From an uncultured Aliivibrio sp. (GTDB lineage Bacteria; Pseudomonadota; Gammaproteobacteria; Enterobacterales; Vibrionaceae), in the NCBI RefSeq assembly GCF_946479765.1, contig NZ_CAMLHO010000004.1:1-64000 (forward strand): a DNA stretch of 64,000 nucleotides, in the 5' to 3' direction. Below are positions 10,973 through 22,624 of the stretch, in pieces. Under the pieces are notes generated by a model that was not told where the DNA came from, searched no databases, and saw nothing but the letters and a program-made list of their open reading frames with translations. Position numbers and translations under genes: made by a program. The first letter of the stretch is position 1; each line of letters begins with the position of its first letter.

Positions 10973-12079
10973 GTGAGTTTGGATGAATTATTGCATCAAA
11001 TGGTGCAGAAAAAAGCGTCGGATATTTATTTAACAGTTGATGCTCCTTGTCTATTGCGTGTGCATGGAGAACTTCAGGCGGTAGGACCAAAACAAACGGT
11101 TGATTCGATTTCAGCATTAATGGCTGAAATGATGGATGATGAGCGTCAAAAAGAGTTCAATCAAACGCTTGAAGCGAACTTTGCCATCGTAAAAGAATGT
11201 GGTCGTTTTCGTGTTAGTGCATTTTGGCAACGTGAGCAACCAGGGGCTGTGCTCCGTCGTATTGAAACCACAATACCATCAATGGAGTCACTGAATTTAC
11301 CTGAGGTAATGAAAGAATTGGCGGTGGCTAAACGAGGTTTAGTTCTTGTTGTTGGTGCGACTGGTTCGGGTAAATCAACCACGATGGCAGCAATGACCGG
11401 ATATCGTAACGCCAATCGTAGTGGTCATATTTTAACGGTGGAAGACCCGATTGAATTTGTTCACCCTCACAATAAGTGCATTGTCACTCAACGTGAAGTT
11501 GGGTTAGATACTGAAAGCTATGAAATCGCGTTGAAAAACTCGTTGCGACAAGCTCCGGATATGATTTTGATTGGAGAGATCCGAAGTAGAGAGACGATGG
11601 AATACGCAATGACCTTTGCTGAAACGGGTCATCTTTGTATGGCGACGCTTCATGCGAATAATGCCAATCAAGCGTTAGAGCGTATTCTTCATTTAGTGCC
11701 AAAAGATCATAAAGAGCAGTTTTTGTTTGATCTTTCTATGAATTTGAAAGGAATTATTGCTCAGCAATTGGTTCCTGATGTAAATGGAAATGGGCGTCAT
11801 GGCGTCTATGAGGTGTTATTAAATACCCCTCGGATCTCAGATCTTATCCGTCGTGGTGACTTACATGAATTAAAAGCGACCATGACAAAATCACGAGAAT
11901 CAGGAATGCAGACGTTTGATCAATGTTTATTTGATTTGGTGGTGGCAGATAAGATTTCGGAAGATGAGGCATTACACAGTGCGGATTCTGCGAATGACTT
12001 GAGGTTGATGTTGAAGATGAAGCGTGGCGATTCATTTAGCTCGTCGAAGTTTGATAATGTGTCGATTTCGCTAGATTAG
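10973..12079 (+). CDS. pilU: PilT-dependent retraction ATPase PilU (GTG start)
   Basis: GATGSGKSTTMAAM; SLRQAPDMILIGEIRSRETMEYA; directly downstream of pilT. Confidence 0.94.
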   Translation: MSLDELLHQMVQKKASDIYLTVDAPCLLRVHGELQAVGPKQTVDSISALMAEMMDDERQKEFNQTLEANFAIVKECGRFRVSAFWQREQPGAVLRRIETTIPSMESLNLPEVMKELAVAKRGLVLVVGATGSGKSTTMAAMTGYRNANRSGHILTVEDPIEFVHPHNKCIVTQREVGLDTESYEIALKNSLRQAPDMILIGEIRSRETMEYAMTFAETGHLCMATLHANNANQALERILHLVPKDHKEQFLFDLSMNLKGIIAQQLVPDVNGNGRHGVYEVLLNTPRISDLIRRGDLHELKATMTKSRESGMQTFDQCLFDLVVADKISEDEALHSADSANDLRLMLKMKRGDSFSSSKFDNVSISLD

Positions 12080-12086
12080 AAACCAT

Positions 12087-12120
12087 AAGAGCAGTAATAC
12101 GTAAAATTATTACTGCTCTT
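12087..12120 (+). terminator. Intrinsic terminator between convergent pilU and ruvX
   Basis: aagagcagtaata...tattactgctctt hairpin. Confidence 0.7.
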
Positions 12121-12140
12121 AATATCTGCTTTTGATCTTA

Positions 12141-12177
12141 TAGGAGCGAAGCGTTCTAGTTTCTAGTCCCTAGCTCC
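12141..12177. repeat. GCGAAGCG dispersed intergenic element, copy 1
   Basis: taggagcgaagcgttctagtttctagtccctagctcc; related to copies near 23.87 kb and 27.61 kb. Confidence 0.6.
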
Positions 12178-12595
12178 ACTGACTCTCAAACCAGCTTTCT
12201 AAAATAACCACCGCTGATTGACAATCAATATTTCCTTTCGATAGCGCTTTATAACCACCGAACTCAAATAAATCAGCGCGAGCTTCTACCGTTGATAGGC
12301 GTTCATCGTGTAATTCAACTTGGTAGCCAAAACGGCCATGCAGACGATTAGCAAATTTCTTTGCTTTAGGTGTGATGGTTTCTAGCTCTTTACCATGAAG
12401 ATCGGTTGGTAGGCCAACAACGATCAAATTAGGTTGCCATTCTTTAATTTGCTTTTCAATATCATCCCAATTAGGGGTGCCATCTTGTGCTTTAAAGGCT
12501 TTTAATGGGCTTGCTGTACCTGTGATCTCTTGGCCAATGGCTGAGCCAATACTTTTGGTGCCAAAATCAAATGCCATGATGGTACGTGAACTCAT
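12170..12595 (-). CDS. ruvX: Putative Holliday junction resolvase / pre-16S rRNA nuclease
   Basis: [37 protein letters not shown]. Confidence 0.94.
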   Translation of the reverse strand: MSSRTIMAFDFGTKSIGSAIGQEITGTASPLKAFKAQDGTPNWDDIEKQIKEWQPNLIVVGLPTDLHGKELETITPKAKKFANRLHGRFGYQVELHDERLSTVEARADLFEFGGYKALSKGNIDCQSAVVILESWFESQWS

Positions 12596-13155
12596 GCGTG
12601 TCCAACCTCGCTGGATAAATTTGCCGGGCTAATGCCTAATATTTCAATCGCTTTTCGCCAACGCTCAGGAATAGGGGTATCAAAAATAACTGAGGGATCC
12701 GCTTCTAGGGTTAACCATGTATTTTCAGATAATTCTTTTTCTAATTGACCTGCATCCCACCCAGAATAACCAAGAGCAACTAAATACTTCTGAGGCTGAG
12801 ATTCTGTGCCTAAAGTGGCAAGAATATCTTTTGATGTCGTAACATACAGCTCATTAGTGACTTGTATACTTGAGGTATAGGTATCTTTTTCTGAATGAAG
12901 GACAAAACCGCGGTCATCAGAAACCGGCCCGCCATTAAGTACAGGTTGAGTTAAAGTCTGTGGAAATATAATTGGAGATGGATTATCTAGTTCAATTTGC
13001 TCTAGCATACCTTTTAATGAAATTGGAACGGTCTCATTAATACGTAAGCCCATGGTTCCTTCTGAATCATGCTCACAAATGTAGATGACGCTTCGCTGAA
13101 AGAAAGGATCTTTCATACTAGGCATTGCGACTAAAAAATGGTTTTTTAAATCCAC
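12592..13155 (-). CDS. yqgE: YqgE/AlgH family protein
   Basis: [45 protein letters not shown]; 4-bp overlap with ruvX. Confidence 0.94.
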   Translation of the reverse strand: MDLKNHFLVAMPSMKDPFFQRSVIYICEHDSEGTMGLRINETVPISLKGMLEQIELDNPSPIIFPQTLTQPVLNGGPVSDDRGFVLHSEKDTYTSSIQVTNELYVTTSKDILATLGTESQPQKYLVALGYSGWDAGQLEKELSENTWLTLEADPSVIFDTPIPERWRKAIEILGISPANLSSEVGHA

Positions 13156-13221
13156 AGAGCCTCCTAAATAACTCAGTTAAATTGAAGGGAGACAAGCCCC
13201 CCTTCATATTATTTGGATTTA

Positions 13222-14169
13222 TTAAGCGTTAATTTTTCGCTCAATAGCATCCATTAGTTTACCTGTGATTGAAATATCAAATGCGGCTTCGATCTCTTTG
13301 ATACAAGTTGGACTAGTTACGTTGATTTCAGTCAGTTTGTCACCAATTACATCAAGACCAACAAAGATTAAGCCTTTTTCTTTTAGTGTTGGCGCTACCG
13401 CATTGGCAATAGCCCAATCTGTTTCGCTTAATGGGCGAGCTTCACCAGTACCACCAGCGGCTAAGTTACCACGTGTTTCACCTTTTGCAGGGATACGCGC
13501 TAGGCAATAAGGCATTGGTTCACCATCAACAACAAGGATACGTTTATCACCATTACTAATATCAGGAACAAAAGTTTGCGCCATGCAGTAGGTTTGCTCG
13601 TGATTAGTCAGGGTTTCTATGATGACCGATACATTTGGATCACCTGCTTTTACACGGAAGATTGATGCGCCACCCATGCCATCAAGTGGTTTAAGAATGA
13701 TGTCACCGTGCTCTTCGCGGAACGCTTTGATTTTTTCTGCTTTACGAGTGACTAATGTCGTTGGTGTTAGCTCTGGGAACCAAGCGGTAAACAGTTTTTC
13801 ATTACAATCACGTAAGCTTTGTGGCTTGTTTACAATTAACGCCCCTTGGATTTCAGCACGCTCAAGAATGTAGGTTGCGTAGATGTACTCTGTATCAAAT
13901 GGAGGATCTTTACGCATTAATACGGCATCAAGATCGGCAAGGTCGATGGTTTGCTCTGATGTGAATTCATACCAACTTGTTGGGTCTTCTTTCAGTGTGA
14001 CAACCTTGGTATCAGCAACTGCTTTACCTTGTTCTAGATGTAGGTCAGCCATTTCCATGTAATGGATTTCCCAACCACGTTTTTGAGCTTCAAGCATCAT
14101 GGCAAAGCTAGAGTCTTTCTTGATGTTAATGGACGAGATTGGGTCCATTACGATACCGAGTTTGATCAT
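13222..14169 (-). CDS. gshB: Glutathione synthetase
   Basis: MIKLGIVMDPISSINIKKDSSFAMMLEAQKRGW; ATP-grasp; start set at 14169. Confidence 0.96.
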   Translation of the reverse strand: MIKLGIVMDPISSINIKKDSSFAMMLEAQKRGWEIHYMEMADLHLEQGKAVADTKVVTLKEDPTSWYEFTSEQTIDLADLDAVLMRKDPPFDTEYIYATYILERAEIQGALIVNKPQSLRDCNEKLFTAWFPELTPTTLVTRKAEKIKAFREEHGDIILKPLDGMGGASIFRVKAGDPNVSVIIETLTNHEQTYCMAQTFVPDISNGDKRILVVDGEPMPYCLARIPAKGETRGNLAAGGTGEARPLSETDWAIANAVAPTLKEKGLIFVGLDVIGDKLTEINVTSPTCIKEIEAAFDISITGKLMDAIERKINA

Positions 14170-14182
14170 TGTGTTTCTCCAG

Positions 14183-14914
14183 TTAGCCAAGATCGCCAAA
14201 ACGAACTTGTAAGGCTGTAATTGCGGTAAGCGCTGCGGTTTCGGTTCTAAGAACACGAGGACCAAGCAGCGTTTCTTCAAATTGATACTGTTCAGTCATG
14301 TTGATCTCATCAGACGATAAACCGCCTTCAGGACCAATTAATAAGCGAATATTAGTGACTGGTTCTGGCAGTGTGTTGATTGAGTATTTTGCTCTTGGAT
14401 GAAGGTTCAGTTTTAAACCGTCATACTCTTCAGCACACCACTCTTCTAATGACATAATAGGGCGAATTTCAGGAACAGTATTACGTCCAGATTGTTCACA
14501 CGCTGCAATTGCGATTTTTTGCCATTGGTCGAGTTTCTTTTCAAAACGTTCTTTGTTTAATTTGACACCACAACGCTCTGAAATCAAAGGGGTAATAATA
14601 TTTACGCCTAACTCAACTGATTTTTGAATGGTGAATTCCATTTTATCACCACGAGAAACCACTTGGCCTAAATGTAAGTTTAATGGGGATTCACTGCTGC
14701 GCTCAATACGTTCATTGATTTCAACTTCTACACTTTTCTTTGAAGAAGACGTGATTACAGCAGGGAACTCAGCACCGCTACCATCAAATAGTAACACGGC
14801 TTCGCCTTCTTTCATTCGCATAACGCGACCAACATGGTTGGCTGCATCATCACTTAAATTCACTTTTCCTTGCGAAGGAAGAAGCTCTGGATGATGGATT
14901 CTAGGTATTCTCAT
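14183..14914 (-). CDS. rsmE: 16S rRNA m3U1498 methyltransferase
   Basis: [42 protein letters not shown]. Confidence 0.95.
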   Translation of the reverse strand: MRIPRIHHPELLPSQGKVNLSDDAANHVGRVMRMKEGEAVLLFDGSGAEFPAVITSSSKKSVEVEINERIERSSESPLNLHLGQVVSRGDKMEFTIQKSVELGVNIITPLISERCGVKLNKERFEKKLDQWQKIAIAACEQSGRNTVPEIRPIMSLEEWCAEEYDGLKLNLHPRAKYSINTLPEPVTNIRLLIGPEGGLSSDEINMTEQYQFEETLLGPRVLRTETAALTAITALQVRFGDLG

Positions 14915-14992
14915 GGTCTACTTTTCTTTAACTATCTTACATTTAAGGATGGAGGTTAAAATGTGCTTTTTCAACCTCTAAATTAGTCTAAG

Positions 14993-15697
14993 TTATTTAA
15001 TACAGGCTTTATAGACAAATTGATTGTTGTTGCCTTGGATTTTTGCAATACGTTTATCTCGCTCGCACTCCCATGCTGATACTGGGTATTGCTTATTCCA
15101 TGCTTCCATTAGTTGGCGTTGTGCTTTGGACAAATTAAAACGATATTCATTATTCATGTATAAATAGGTTCGTGCAATCGCCCCTCTTGATTGGGCTGGT
15201 GGTTCAGCGACTCTGTTTTTAAAATCCACTTTAAAGGCGCATTGTCCATAATTAGCACCTTTGCTCCCATTCCATTGCGAAAAACGAAAGTTAGAACGGT
15301 CGCCATTCACTTCACCAATGGCAGGCACTAAATTGTGTAAGTCAGCCTCCATTGATTTGAACTGTTTGTCGTTTTTGGTGCAGTTTTTACGTCCGCCATT
15401 TTGCCAACATTGACGTTGGTGTCCAAATTGCCAAGCGGGAACCACGTGCTCCCACTCAATTCGGCTTGCTCGTTTTTCTTGTTTACGTACGTCATAACCG
15501 CAGCTTTCTAAATCGGGAATGCCTTTTTTCTTATTTTTCCAGGTAATGTCACAGCCACAATAAAATGAAGTGGGGTGATCAAGATAAATTTTTACGGCTA
15601 ATTTTTTAGCTTTAGAAAATGAAGAAGGAGGAGCAGAAAGTACGTTAAAGCTGAAGCTGACAGCAATGATACTGATAACTAAGCGAATTAATTTCAT
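14993..15697 (-). CDS. endA: Endonuclease I, periplasmic/extracellular DNase
   Basis: Signal peptide; [48 protein letters not shown]. Confidence 0.94.
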   Translation of the reverse strand: MKLIRLVISIIAVSFSFNVLSAPPSSFSKAKKLAVKIYLDHPTSFYCGCDITWKNKKKGIPDLESCGYDVRKQEKRASRIEWEHVVPAWQFGHQRQCWQNGGRKNCTKNDKQFKSMEADLHNLVPAIGEVNGDRSNFRFSQWNGSKGANYGQCAFKVDFKNRVAEPPAQSRGAIARTYLYMNNEYRFNLSKAQRQLMEAWNKQYPVSAWECERDKRIAKIQGNNNQFVYKACIK

Positions 15698-15828
15698 GAT
15701 AAGTCTACTGATTATTGTATTAGTGCCGCAAGGGTAGCTTATTGTTAATTCGCATTATAGATAAATTGATTACTAGGGCAGGAAATTGAAAGTATTTACT
15801 GATTTAGGTTAGTAAAAAAGAGGGATGA

Positions 15829-16323
15829 TTATTTTACAGTGCGCTTAGAGAGCTTTAATGGTGATTGACATGCTTTACAAAGGTATTGTGTTTCTTTGCG
15901 CTGAACTCGGTTGTGACGACGCACAGTTAGATCATGTTGTGAGCATTTACAGCGATATGGAAAGGTTTTTCCTTTTACTGAGTCAATATTAAAACTGTGT
16001 GTTGTGCGTGCTGGTAGATTGAAGACTTGATTCATTATTCCCTGCCATTCCTTACCATGAGGTCGTACTCGGCCATATAATTTGAATGCGATCAGATGGG
16101 CAATTTCATGAGGGATCACTTCATTGATAAAGGTGTGTTCATTTTCTTCTAGCAGGATAGGGTTAATTCGTACTTCCCAGCCTTGTAAGCGAGCGATACC
16201 GGCAATTTTTCCGCGTTGAGTAAAGTTAATCTCTGGCAGAGAAAAAGGGCGATTAAAAAAGGCAGATGCTTGTTGAATACATTGTTGAGCTTTAGCGATG
16301 GAGGCTTGTTGAAGTGGGGTCAT
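15829..16323 (-). CDS. sprT: SprT family zinc metalloprotein
   Basis: NEVIPHEIAHLIAF HExxH motif; C-terminal zinc-binding Cys pairs. Confidence 0.92.
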   Translation of the reverse strand: MTPLQQASIAKAQQCIQQASAFFNRPFSLPEINFTQRGKIAGIARLQGWEVRINPILLEENEHTFINEVIPHEIAHLIAFKLYGRVRPHGKEWQGIMNQVFNLPARTTHSFNIDSVKGKTFPYRCKCSQHDLTVRRHNRVQRKETQYLCKACQSPLKLSKRTVK

Positions 16324-16390
16324 TGAATCTCTTTATTTTGAAGGTCGATATTGAATCATAAATATAAAAAGTATATGGGGGTAAAAAACA

Positions 16391-16414
16391 AAAAGGAAGC
16401 AGAAGCTTCCTTTT
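16391..16414 (-). terminator. Intrinsic terminator after metK
   Basis: aaaaggaagcagaagcttcctttt. Confidence 0.7.
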
Positions 16415-16435
16415 AGTATCAGTTTAAGTAGTAAA

Positions 16436-17590
16436 TTACTTAATACCAGCGAAATCACGAAGGATTTCTGCTTTATCTGTTGCTTCCCAAGGAAACTCTT
16501 CACGACCAAAATGACCGTATGCAGCCGTCTTCTTATAGATTGGTTGAAGAAGGTTAAGCATTTCTTGTAGGCCATATGGACGTAAGTCAAAGTGCTGACG
16601 AACCGATTCGATGATGATGTCGTGAGCTACTTTTTCAGTACCGAACGTTTCAATCATGATTGATGTTGGATCGGCAACACCGATAGCGTATGAAAGTTGG
16701 ATTTCACAACGATCAGCCATGCCAGCTGCAACGATATTTTTCGCTACGTAACGTGCTGCGTATGCAGCTGAACGGTCAACTTTTGATGGATCTTTACCAG
16801 AGAATGCACCACCACCATGACGAGCTGCGCCGCCGTAAGTATCTACGATGATTTTACGACCAGTAAGGCCACAGTCACCCATTGGGCCACCAATAACAAA
16901 ACGACCTGTTGGGTTAATAAAGAATTTAGTTTCTTTATTTAACCATTCTTGAGGAAGTACTGGCTTGATGATCTCTTCCATTACCGCTTCACGAAGATCC
17001 GCCGTTGTTACTGAATCGCTGTGTTGAGTTGAAAGTACAACGGCATCAATACCAACAATTTTACCTTGGTCGTATTGGAAAGTAACTTGAGATTTTGCAT
17101 CTGGACGTAGGAAATCTAGTTTACCGCTTTTACGTACTTCGGCTTGTTGCTTAACAAGAAGGTGCGCATAAGTAATTGGTGCAGGCATTAAAATAGGCGT
17201 TTCGTTTGTTGCGTAACCAAACATGATACCCTGGTCGCCAGCGCCTTGGTCTCTTGGATCTTCTTTATCTACGCCTTGGTTGATGTCTGGAGACTGCTTA
17301 CCAATTGTGTTTAGTACGGCACAAGAGTTAGCATCAAAACCCATGTCTGAATGAACATAGCCAATATCACGAACAGTTTCACGAGTGATTTCTTCGATAT
17401 CAACCCATGCAGAAGTAGTTACTTCACCACCGACCATGACCATGCCTGTTTTTACGTACGTTTCACAAGCAACACGTGCTTTTGGATCTTGTTCTAAGAT
17501 CGCATCAAGTACGGCATCTGAAATTTGATCGGCAATTTTATCTGGATGACCTTCTGATACTGACTCAGAGGTAAATAGGTGCTTAGCCAT
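16436..17590 (-). CDS. metK: S-adenosylmethionine synthase
   Basis: [29 protein letters not shown]; start set at 17590. Confidence 0.98.
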   Translation of the reverse strand: MAKHLFTSESVSEGHPDKIADQISDAVLDAILEQDPKARVACETYVKTGMVMVGGEVTTSAWVDIEEITRETVRDIGYVHSDMGFDANSCAVLNTIGKQSPDINQGVDKEDPRDQGAGDQGIMFGYATNETPILMPAPITYAHLLVKQQAEVRKSGKLDFLRPDAKSQVTFQYDQGKIVGIDAVVLSTQHSDSVTTADLREAVMEEIIKPVLPQEWLNKETKFFINPTGRFVIGGPMGDCGLTGRKIIVDTYGGAARHGGGAFSGKDPSKVDRSAAYAARYVAKNIVAAGMADRCEIQLSYAIGVADPTSIMIETFGTEKVAHDIIIESVRQHFDLRPYGLQEMLNLLQPIYKKTAAYGHFGREEFPWEATDKAEILRDFAGIK

Positions 17591-17644
17591 AAGGGCGCTC
17601 CACTTCTTATAAAGAATAAGTTCTAAAAATACCCACATTATATT

Positions 17645-17692
17645 TAATGTCTATACGTTTATACGTGCGGGTGTTTTTCCGTCTAGACGTCC
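17645..17692. promoter_or_regulatory. Candidate MetJ operator (tandem met boxes) upstream of metK
   Basis: Contiguous 8-mers taatgtct / atacgttt / atacgtgc / gggtgttt / ttccgtct / agacgtcc resemble AGACGTCT in exact 8-bp phase; the last matches 7/8. Confidence 0.7.
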
Positions 17693-17851
17693 ATAATAGA
17701 GGTAAATTGATTAATTACAACTCATTTTTGGAAAGGAAATAAATATAAGAGATAACCAATCGTTTGCGTTCTGAGTTAGCCTTTATGAATTGAAACCTAT
17801 TTTTTATCAATTTTTTATCAAAATCGTGAAAAAAAGGGCTTTATTTATTAA

Positions 17852-17863
17852 GTAAACGTTTGC
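17852..17863. promoter_or_regulatory. LacI/PurR-type operator-like palindrome upstream of tkt
   Basis: GTAAACGTTTGC, one mismatch from the perfect palindrome upstream of fbaA. Confidence 0.4.
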
Positions 17864-17987
17864 AGTCGTTATAAGGCTTTGCGACAATATGGCGCTGCAA
17901 ATTTAAGTTAATCCATGTATATGGGTAACTAATCAAGAGTTAACAAGCTCAATAAATATATAGTCCTTCGAATTTTCAGGAGCAGGC

Positions 17988-19982
17988 ATGTCTTCACGTA
18001 AACATTTAGCAAATGCAATCCGCGCGTTAAGTATGGATGGTGTACAACAAGCAAATTCTGGTCACCCAGGTGCACCAATGGGCATGGCAGACATCGCTGA
18101 AGTATTATGGCGTAGTCACCTAAATCACAACCCACAGAATCCAGAGTGGGCAGATCGCGACCGTTTCATTCTTTCTAACGGTCACGGCTCTATGCTGATT
18201 TATTCTCTGCTTCATCTTTCAGGTTATAACCTGTCTATCGAAGACTTAAAGAACTTCCGTCAATTGCATTCTAAAACTCCTGGCCATCCTGAGTACGGCT
18301 ATGCACCTGGCATCGAAACAACAACGGGTCCATTAGGCCAAGGCATCACTAACGGTGTTGGTATGGCGATGGCTGAAAAAGCATTAGCTGCACAGTTTAA
18401 CCGTGAAGGTCATGAGATCGTTGACCACAACACATACGTGTTCATGGGTGATGGTTGCTTAATGGAAGGTATCTCTCACGAAGCATGTTCTTTAGCGGGT
18501 ACATTAGGTCTTGGTAAGCTAGTTGCTTTCTGGGATGACAACGGTATTTCTATCGATGGTGAAGTGGAAGGTTGGTTCTCTGACGATACCCCTAAGCGTT
18601 TTGAAGCGTACGGCTGGCATGTAATTCCTGCGGTTGATGGTCACGATGCTGACGCAATTAATGCTGCAATCATTGCAGCAAAAGCAGATCCTCGTCCTAC
18701 TTTGATTTGTACTAAAACTATCATCGGTTTTGGCTCTCCAAACAAAGAAGGTACGCACGACTGTCACGGTGCTCCACTAGGTGCTGATGAGATAGTTGCT
18801 ACTAAAGCGAAACTTGGTTGGGAGTTTGGTCCTTTTGAAATTCCTACTGATGTATATGCTGAGTGGAATGCAAAAGAAGCAGGCAAAGCAAAAGAAGCGT
18901 CTTGGAATGCTAAATTTGATGCCTACGCTGCTGCACACCCTGAACTAGCTGCTGAATATAAGCGTCGTGTAAACGGTGGTTTACCTGCTGAGTGGGAAGA
19001 AAAAACATCGGCAATCATTGCTGATCTTCAAGCTAATCCTGCTAACATTGCATCACGTAAAGCATCGCAAAATGCACTAGAAGCATTTGGTGCAATGTTA
19101 CCTGAATTCATGGGCGGCTCTGCTGACCTTGCACCGTCTAACTTGACGATGTGGTCTGGCTCTAAATCACTAACCGCTGATGATTTCTCTGGTAACTACA
19201 TTCACTACGGTGTGCGTGAATTTGCTATGACAGCAATCATGAATGGTATTGCTCTGCACGGTGGTTTCGTACCCTACGGCGCAACGTTCCTAATGTTCAT
19301 GGAATACGCGCGCAACGCAATGCGTATGGCTGCACTGATGAAAATTCAGAATATCCAAGTGTACACACACGATTCAATCGGTCTAGGTGAAGATGGTCCA
19401 ACTCACCAACCGGTTGAGCAAATCGCTTCACTACGTTTAACACCGAACATGAGCACATGGCGTCCATGTGACCAAGTTGAATCTGCGGTTGCTTGGAAAC
19501 TTGCGATTGAACGTCGTGATGGTCCTACGGCTCTGATCTTCTCTCGTCAAAATCTTGCACAACAAGATCGTGATGCAGAGCAATTAGCTAACATCGCTAA
19601 AGGTGGCTACATTCTTAAAGATTGTGAAGGTCAACCTGAGCTTATCTTTATTGCAACAGGTTCAGAAGTTGAACTTGCGGTTGAAGCTGCGGCTCAACTT
19701 ACTGCTGAAGGTAAAGCGATACGTGTTGTATCAATGCCAGCAACAGATGCATTTGATAAGCAAGATGAAGCCTACCGTGAATCAGTACTTCCATCAGCAG
19801 TAACAAAACGTGTTGCTATTGAAGCCGGTATTGCTGACTTTTGGTATAAGTACGTTGGTTTCGGTGGCAAGATCATCGGTATGACAACGTTTGGTGAATC
19901 AGCGCCTGCTGAAGAGCTATTCAAAATGTTTGGTTTTACTACTGAAAATGCAGTAAAAACAGCAAAAGAGCTTTTAGTTTAA
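17988..19982 (+). CDS. tkt: Transketolase
   Basis: [30 protein letters not shown]; full-length 664 aa. Confidence 0.97.
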   Translation: MSSRKHLANAIRALSMDGVQQANSGHPGAPMGMADIAEVLWRSHLNHNPQNPEWADRDRFILSNGHGSMLIYSLLHLSGYNLSIEDLKNFRQLHSKTPGHPEYGYAPGIETTTGPLGQGITNGVGMAMAEKALAAQFNREGHEIVDHNTYVFMGDGCLMEGISHEACSLAGTLGLGKLVAFWDDNGISIDGEVEGWFSDDTPKRFEAYGWHVIPAVDGHDADAINAAIIAAKADPRPTLICTKTIIGFGSPNKEGTHDCHGAPLGADEIVATKAKLGWEFGPFEIPTDVYAEWNAKEAGKAKEASWNAKFDAYAAAHPELAAEYKRRVNGGLPAEWEEKTSAIIADLQANPANIASRKASQNALEAFGAMLPEFMGGSADLAPSNLTMWSGSKSLTADDFSGNYIHYGVREFAMTAIMNGIALHGGFVPYGATFLMFMEYARNAMRMAALMKIQNIQVYTHDSIGLGEDGPTHQPVEQIASLRLTPNMSTWRPCDQVESAVAWKLAIERRDGPTALIFSRQNLAQQDRDAEQLANIAKGGYILKDCEGQPELIFIATGSEVELAVEAAAQLTAEGKAIRVVSMPATDAFDKQDEAYRESVLPSAVTKRVAIEAGIADFWYKYVGFGGKIIGMTTFGESAPAEELFKMFGFTTENAVKTAKELLV

Positions 19983-20021
19983 TCAAGAGTCATTCGCTTA
20001 ATCCAAGTGAGTAACTGAATA

Positions 20022-20057
20022 AAAAGCGAAGTTATCGAAAGGTGGCTTCGCTTTTTT
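20022..20057 (+). terminator. Intrinsic terminator after tkt
   Basis: aaaagcgaag...cttcgctttttt. Confidence 0.7.
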
Positions 20058-20122
20058 GATCCTTTAAGAAAAAAGTGAAAGGAGTACAATAGTCGGAAAT
20101 GGATTTAAGAGAATAAAATATC

Positions 20123-21142
20123 ATGTTGAGAGTGGCGATAAATGGATTTGGCCGAATAGGTCGTAGTGTATTACGAGCCTTGTATGAAAGTGGAAAACGT
20201 GACCAAATAGAAATAGTGGCAGTTAATGAATTATCACAACCAGAAGGGATGGCACATCTACTTCAATACGATTCAACTCATGGACGTTTTCAGCATAAAG
20301 TCACTCATGATCAAGAATATCTTTATATCGATTTACCTAATGGCTCTCAAGATCGAATTCGTATTGTACATCAAGCGGACATTTCTCTTTTACCATGGAG
20401 CTCATTAAACGTTGATCTCGTACTCGATTGTACTGGCGTTTATGGATCAAAAGCCGATGGTGAAAAGCACATTGCAGCAGGCGCGAAAAAGGTTCTATTT
20501 TCACATCCAGGCAGTTCAGATTTAGATAACACTATTATTTATGGTGTTAATCATGACTCGTTGCTTCCAGAGCATAAAGTTGTCTCTAATGGGTCTTGTA
20601 CTACTAACTGTATTATCCCGGTGATTAAGGCGATTGATGATGCGTTTGGGATTGATTCGGGTACGATTACCACTATTCATTCTTCAATGAATGATCAGCC
20701 AGTGATAGATGCTTACCATACCGATTTACGTCGAACCCGAGCCGCAAGCCAGTCTATCATTCCAGTCGATACAAAACTGCATAAAGGTATCGAACGAATC
20801 TTTCCGAAATTTTCCAACAAATTTGAAGCTATTTCTGTACGAGTGCCGACGGTAAACGTCACGGCGATGGATTTAAGTGTAACAATTAATACAAATGTGA
20901 AAGTTAATGACATAAATCAAACCATTGTGAACGCATCTCGGTGTACATTACATAACATTGTTGACTATACTGAAGCGCCACTTGTTTCTATCGACTTTAA
21001 TCACGATCCCCATAGCGCGATTGTCGATGGGTCACAAACAAGAGTAAGTAACGGGCGTTTAGTAAAAATGCTGGTTTGGTGTGATAACGAATGGGGCTTC
21101 GCTAATCGGATGCTAGATACCGCATTAGTAATGAAAAAATAA
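20123..21142 (+). CDS. epd: D-erythrose-4-phosphate dehydrogenase (GapB family)
   Basis: GAPDH fold [17 protein letters not shown]; active site [10 protein letters not shown]; position tkt-epd-pgk-fbaA. Confidence 0.93.
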   Translation: MLRVAINGFGRIGRSVLRALYESGKRDQIEIVAVNELSQPEGMAHLLQYDSTHGRFQHKVTHDQEYLYIDLPNGSQDRIRIVHQADISLLPWSSLNVDLVLDCTGVYGSKADGEKHIAAGAKKVLFSHPGSSDLDNTIIYGVNHDSLLPEHKVVSNGSCTTNCIIPVIKAIDDAFGIDSGTITTIHSSMNDQPVIDAYHTDLRRTRAASQSIIPVDTKLHKGIERIFPKFSNKFEAISVRVPTVNVTAMDLSVTINTNVKVNDINQTIVNASRCTLHNIVDYTEAPLVSIDFNHDPHSAIVDGSQTRVSNGRLVKMLVWCDNEWGFANRMLDTALVMKK

Positions 21143-21307
21143 AAGCATCATTCAAAAATTTGTGATGGAAAGAGAAAAAAGATTAATTTTCACCTTGAAA
21201 AAAGTGAACTCCATCCCTATTTATTGAATAATGCAGTAAGAATTTAATCGGCTTGGCAATGATGCCGGGCTTGAAAGCTTTTTATTATTTAATTGAGAGG
21301 ACACAAC

Positions 21308-22471
21308 ATGTCTGTAATCAAGATGACTGACCTGGAACTTGCAGGTAAACGCGTATTTATCCGTGCTGACCTGAACGTACCAGTAAAAGATGGTAAAGTA
21401 ACTTCTGATGCTCGTATCCTTGCATCTCTACCAACGATTAAGCTTTGCTTAGAAGCTGGCGCAAAAGTAATGGTTACTTCTCACTTAGGTCGTCCAACAG
21501 AAGGCGAATACAACGAAGAGTTCTCTCTAGCTCCTGTAGTTAACTACTTAAATGACGCGCTAGATTGTGACGTTAAACTAGCTAAAGATTACCTAGATGG
21601 TCTTGAACTAAACGCTGGTGAGTTAGTTGTTCTTGAAAACGTTCGCTTTAACAAAGGCGAGAAGAAGAACGAAGAAGAACTTTCTAAGAAGTACGCAGCA
21701 CTATGTGACATCTTCGTGATGGACGCATTTGGTACAGCTCACCGTGCTCAAGCGTCAACTCACGGTGTTGGCATGAACGCTCCTATTGCGTGTGCTGGTC
21801 CTCTTCTAGCTGCTGAACTTGAAGCACTAGGTAAAGCAATGGACAATCCTGCTCGTCCACTTGTTGCTATCGTTGGTGGTTCTAAAGTATCAACTAAGCT
21901 AACTGTTCTTGAGTCGCTATCTAAAATTGCTGACCAACTTGTTGTTGGTGGTGGTATCGCGAACACATTCATCGCAGCTCAAGGTCACAACGTAGGTAAG
22001 TCTTTATACGAAGCTGACCTAGTTGAAACGGCTAAAAAACTGATGGTAGATTGTGCAATTCCTGTTGCTACTGATGTTGCATGTGCAAAAGCATTTGATG
22101 AAAACGCTGAAGCTGAAATCAAAAACGTTGCAGACGTTCAAGATGACGACATGATCTTCGACCTTGGTCCAGATTCAACAGCGGTTCTTGCTGACATCAT
22201 TAAGAATGCAAAAACAATTCTTTGGAATGGCCCAGTTGGCGTATTTGAATTCAAAAACTTTGAAGCAGGTACTGCGGGTATTTCTAAAGCAATCGCTGAT
22301 TCTGAAGGTTTCTCTGTAGCCGGTGGTGGTGATACGCTAGCAGCTATCGATAAGTTCGGTATTAAAGCTGACGTTTCTTACATCTCTACTGGTGGTGGTG
22401 CATTCCTTGAGTTCGTTGAAGGTAAAGTACTTCCTGCAGTAGCTATGCTTGAAGAGCGTGCTAAAGCATAA
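21308..22471 (+). CDS. pgk: Phosphoglycerate kinase
   Basis: [35 protein letters not shown]; start at MSVIKMTD. Confidence 0.98.
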   Translation: MSVIKMTDLELAGKRVFIRADLNVPVKDGKVTSDARILASLPTIKLCLEAGAKVMVTSHLGRPTEGEYNEEFSLAPVVNYLNDALDCDVKLAKDYLDGLELNAGELVVLENVRFNKGEKKNEEELSKKYAALCDIFVMDAFGTAHRAQASTHGVGMNAPIACAGPLLAAELEALGKAMDNPARPLVAIVGGSKVSTKLTVLESLSKIADQLVVGGGIANTFIAAQGHNVGKSLYEADLVETAKKLMVDCAIPVATDVACAKAFDENAEAEIKNVADVQDDDMIFDLGPDSTAVLADIIKNAKTILWNGPVGVFEFKNFEAGTAGISKAIADSEGFSVAGGGDTLAAIDKFGIKADVSYISTGGGAFLEFVEGKVLPAVAMLEERAKA

Positions 22472-22481
22472 TTATTTGAAG

Positions 22482-22507
22482 GCGGGAATGTAAACATTCC
22501 CGCTTTT
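22482..22507 (+). terminator. Intrinsic terminator after pgk
   Basis: gcgggaatgt-aa-acattcccgcttt. Confidence 0.65.
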
Positions 22508-22554
22508 ACGTTTGTTGATGACAATGTTTATTGATACAATAGAAAAAGTTGTGA

Positions 22555-22566
22555 GCAAACGTTTGC
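22555..22566. promoter_or_regulatory. LacI/PurR-type operator-like palindrome upstream of fbaA
   Basis: GCAAACGTTTGC perfect 12-bp palindrome in the pgk-fbaA gap. Confidence 0.45.
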
Positions 22567-22624
22567 AAAAATTTGAACGTAAGTTTTTTAATTTTAAAAC
22601 GATAGAATAAATAGGACTACTTCC

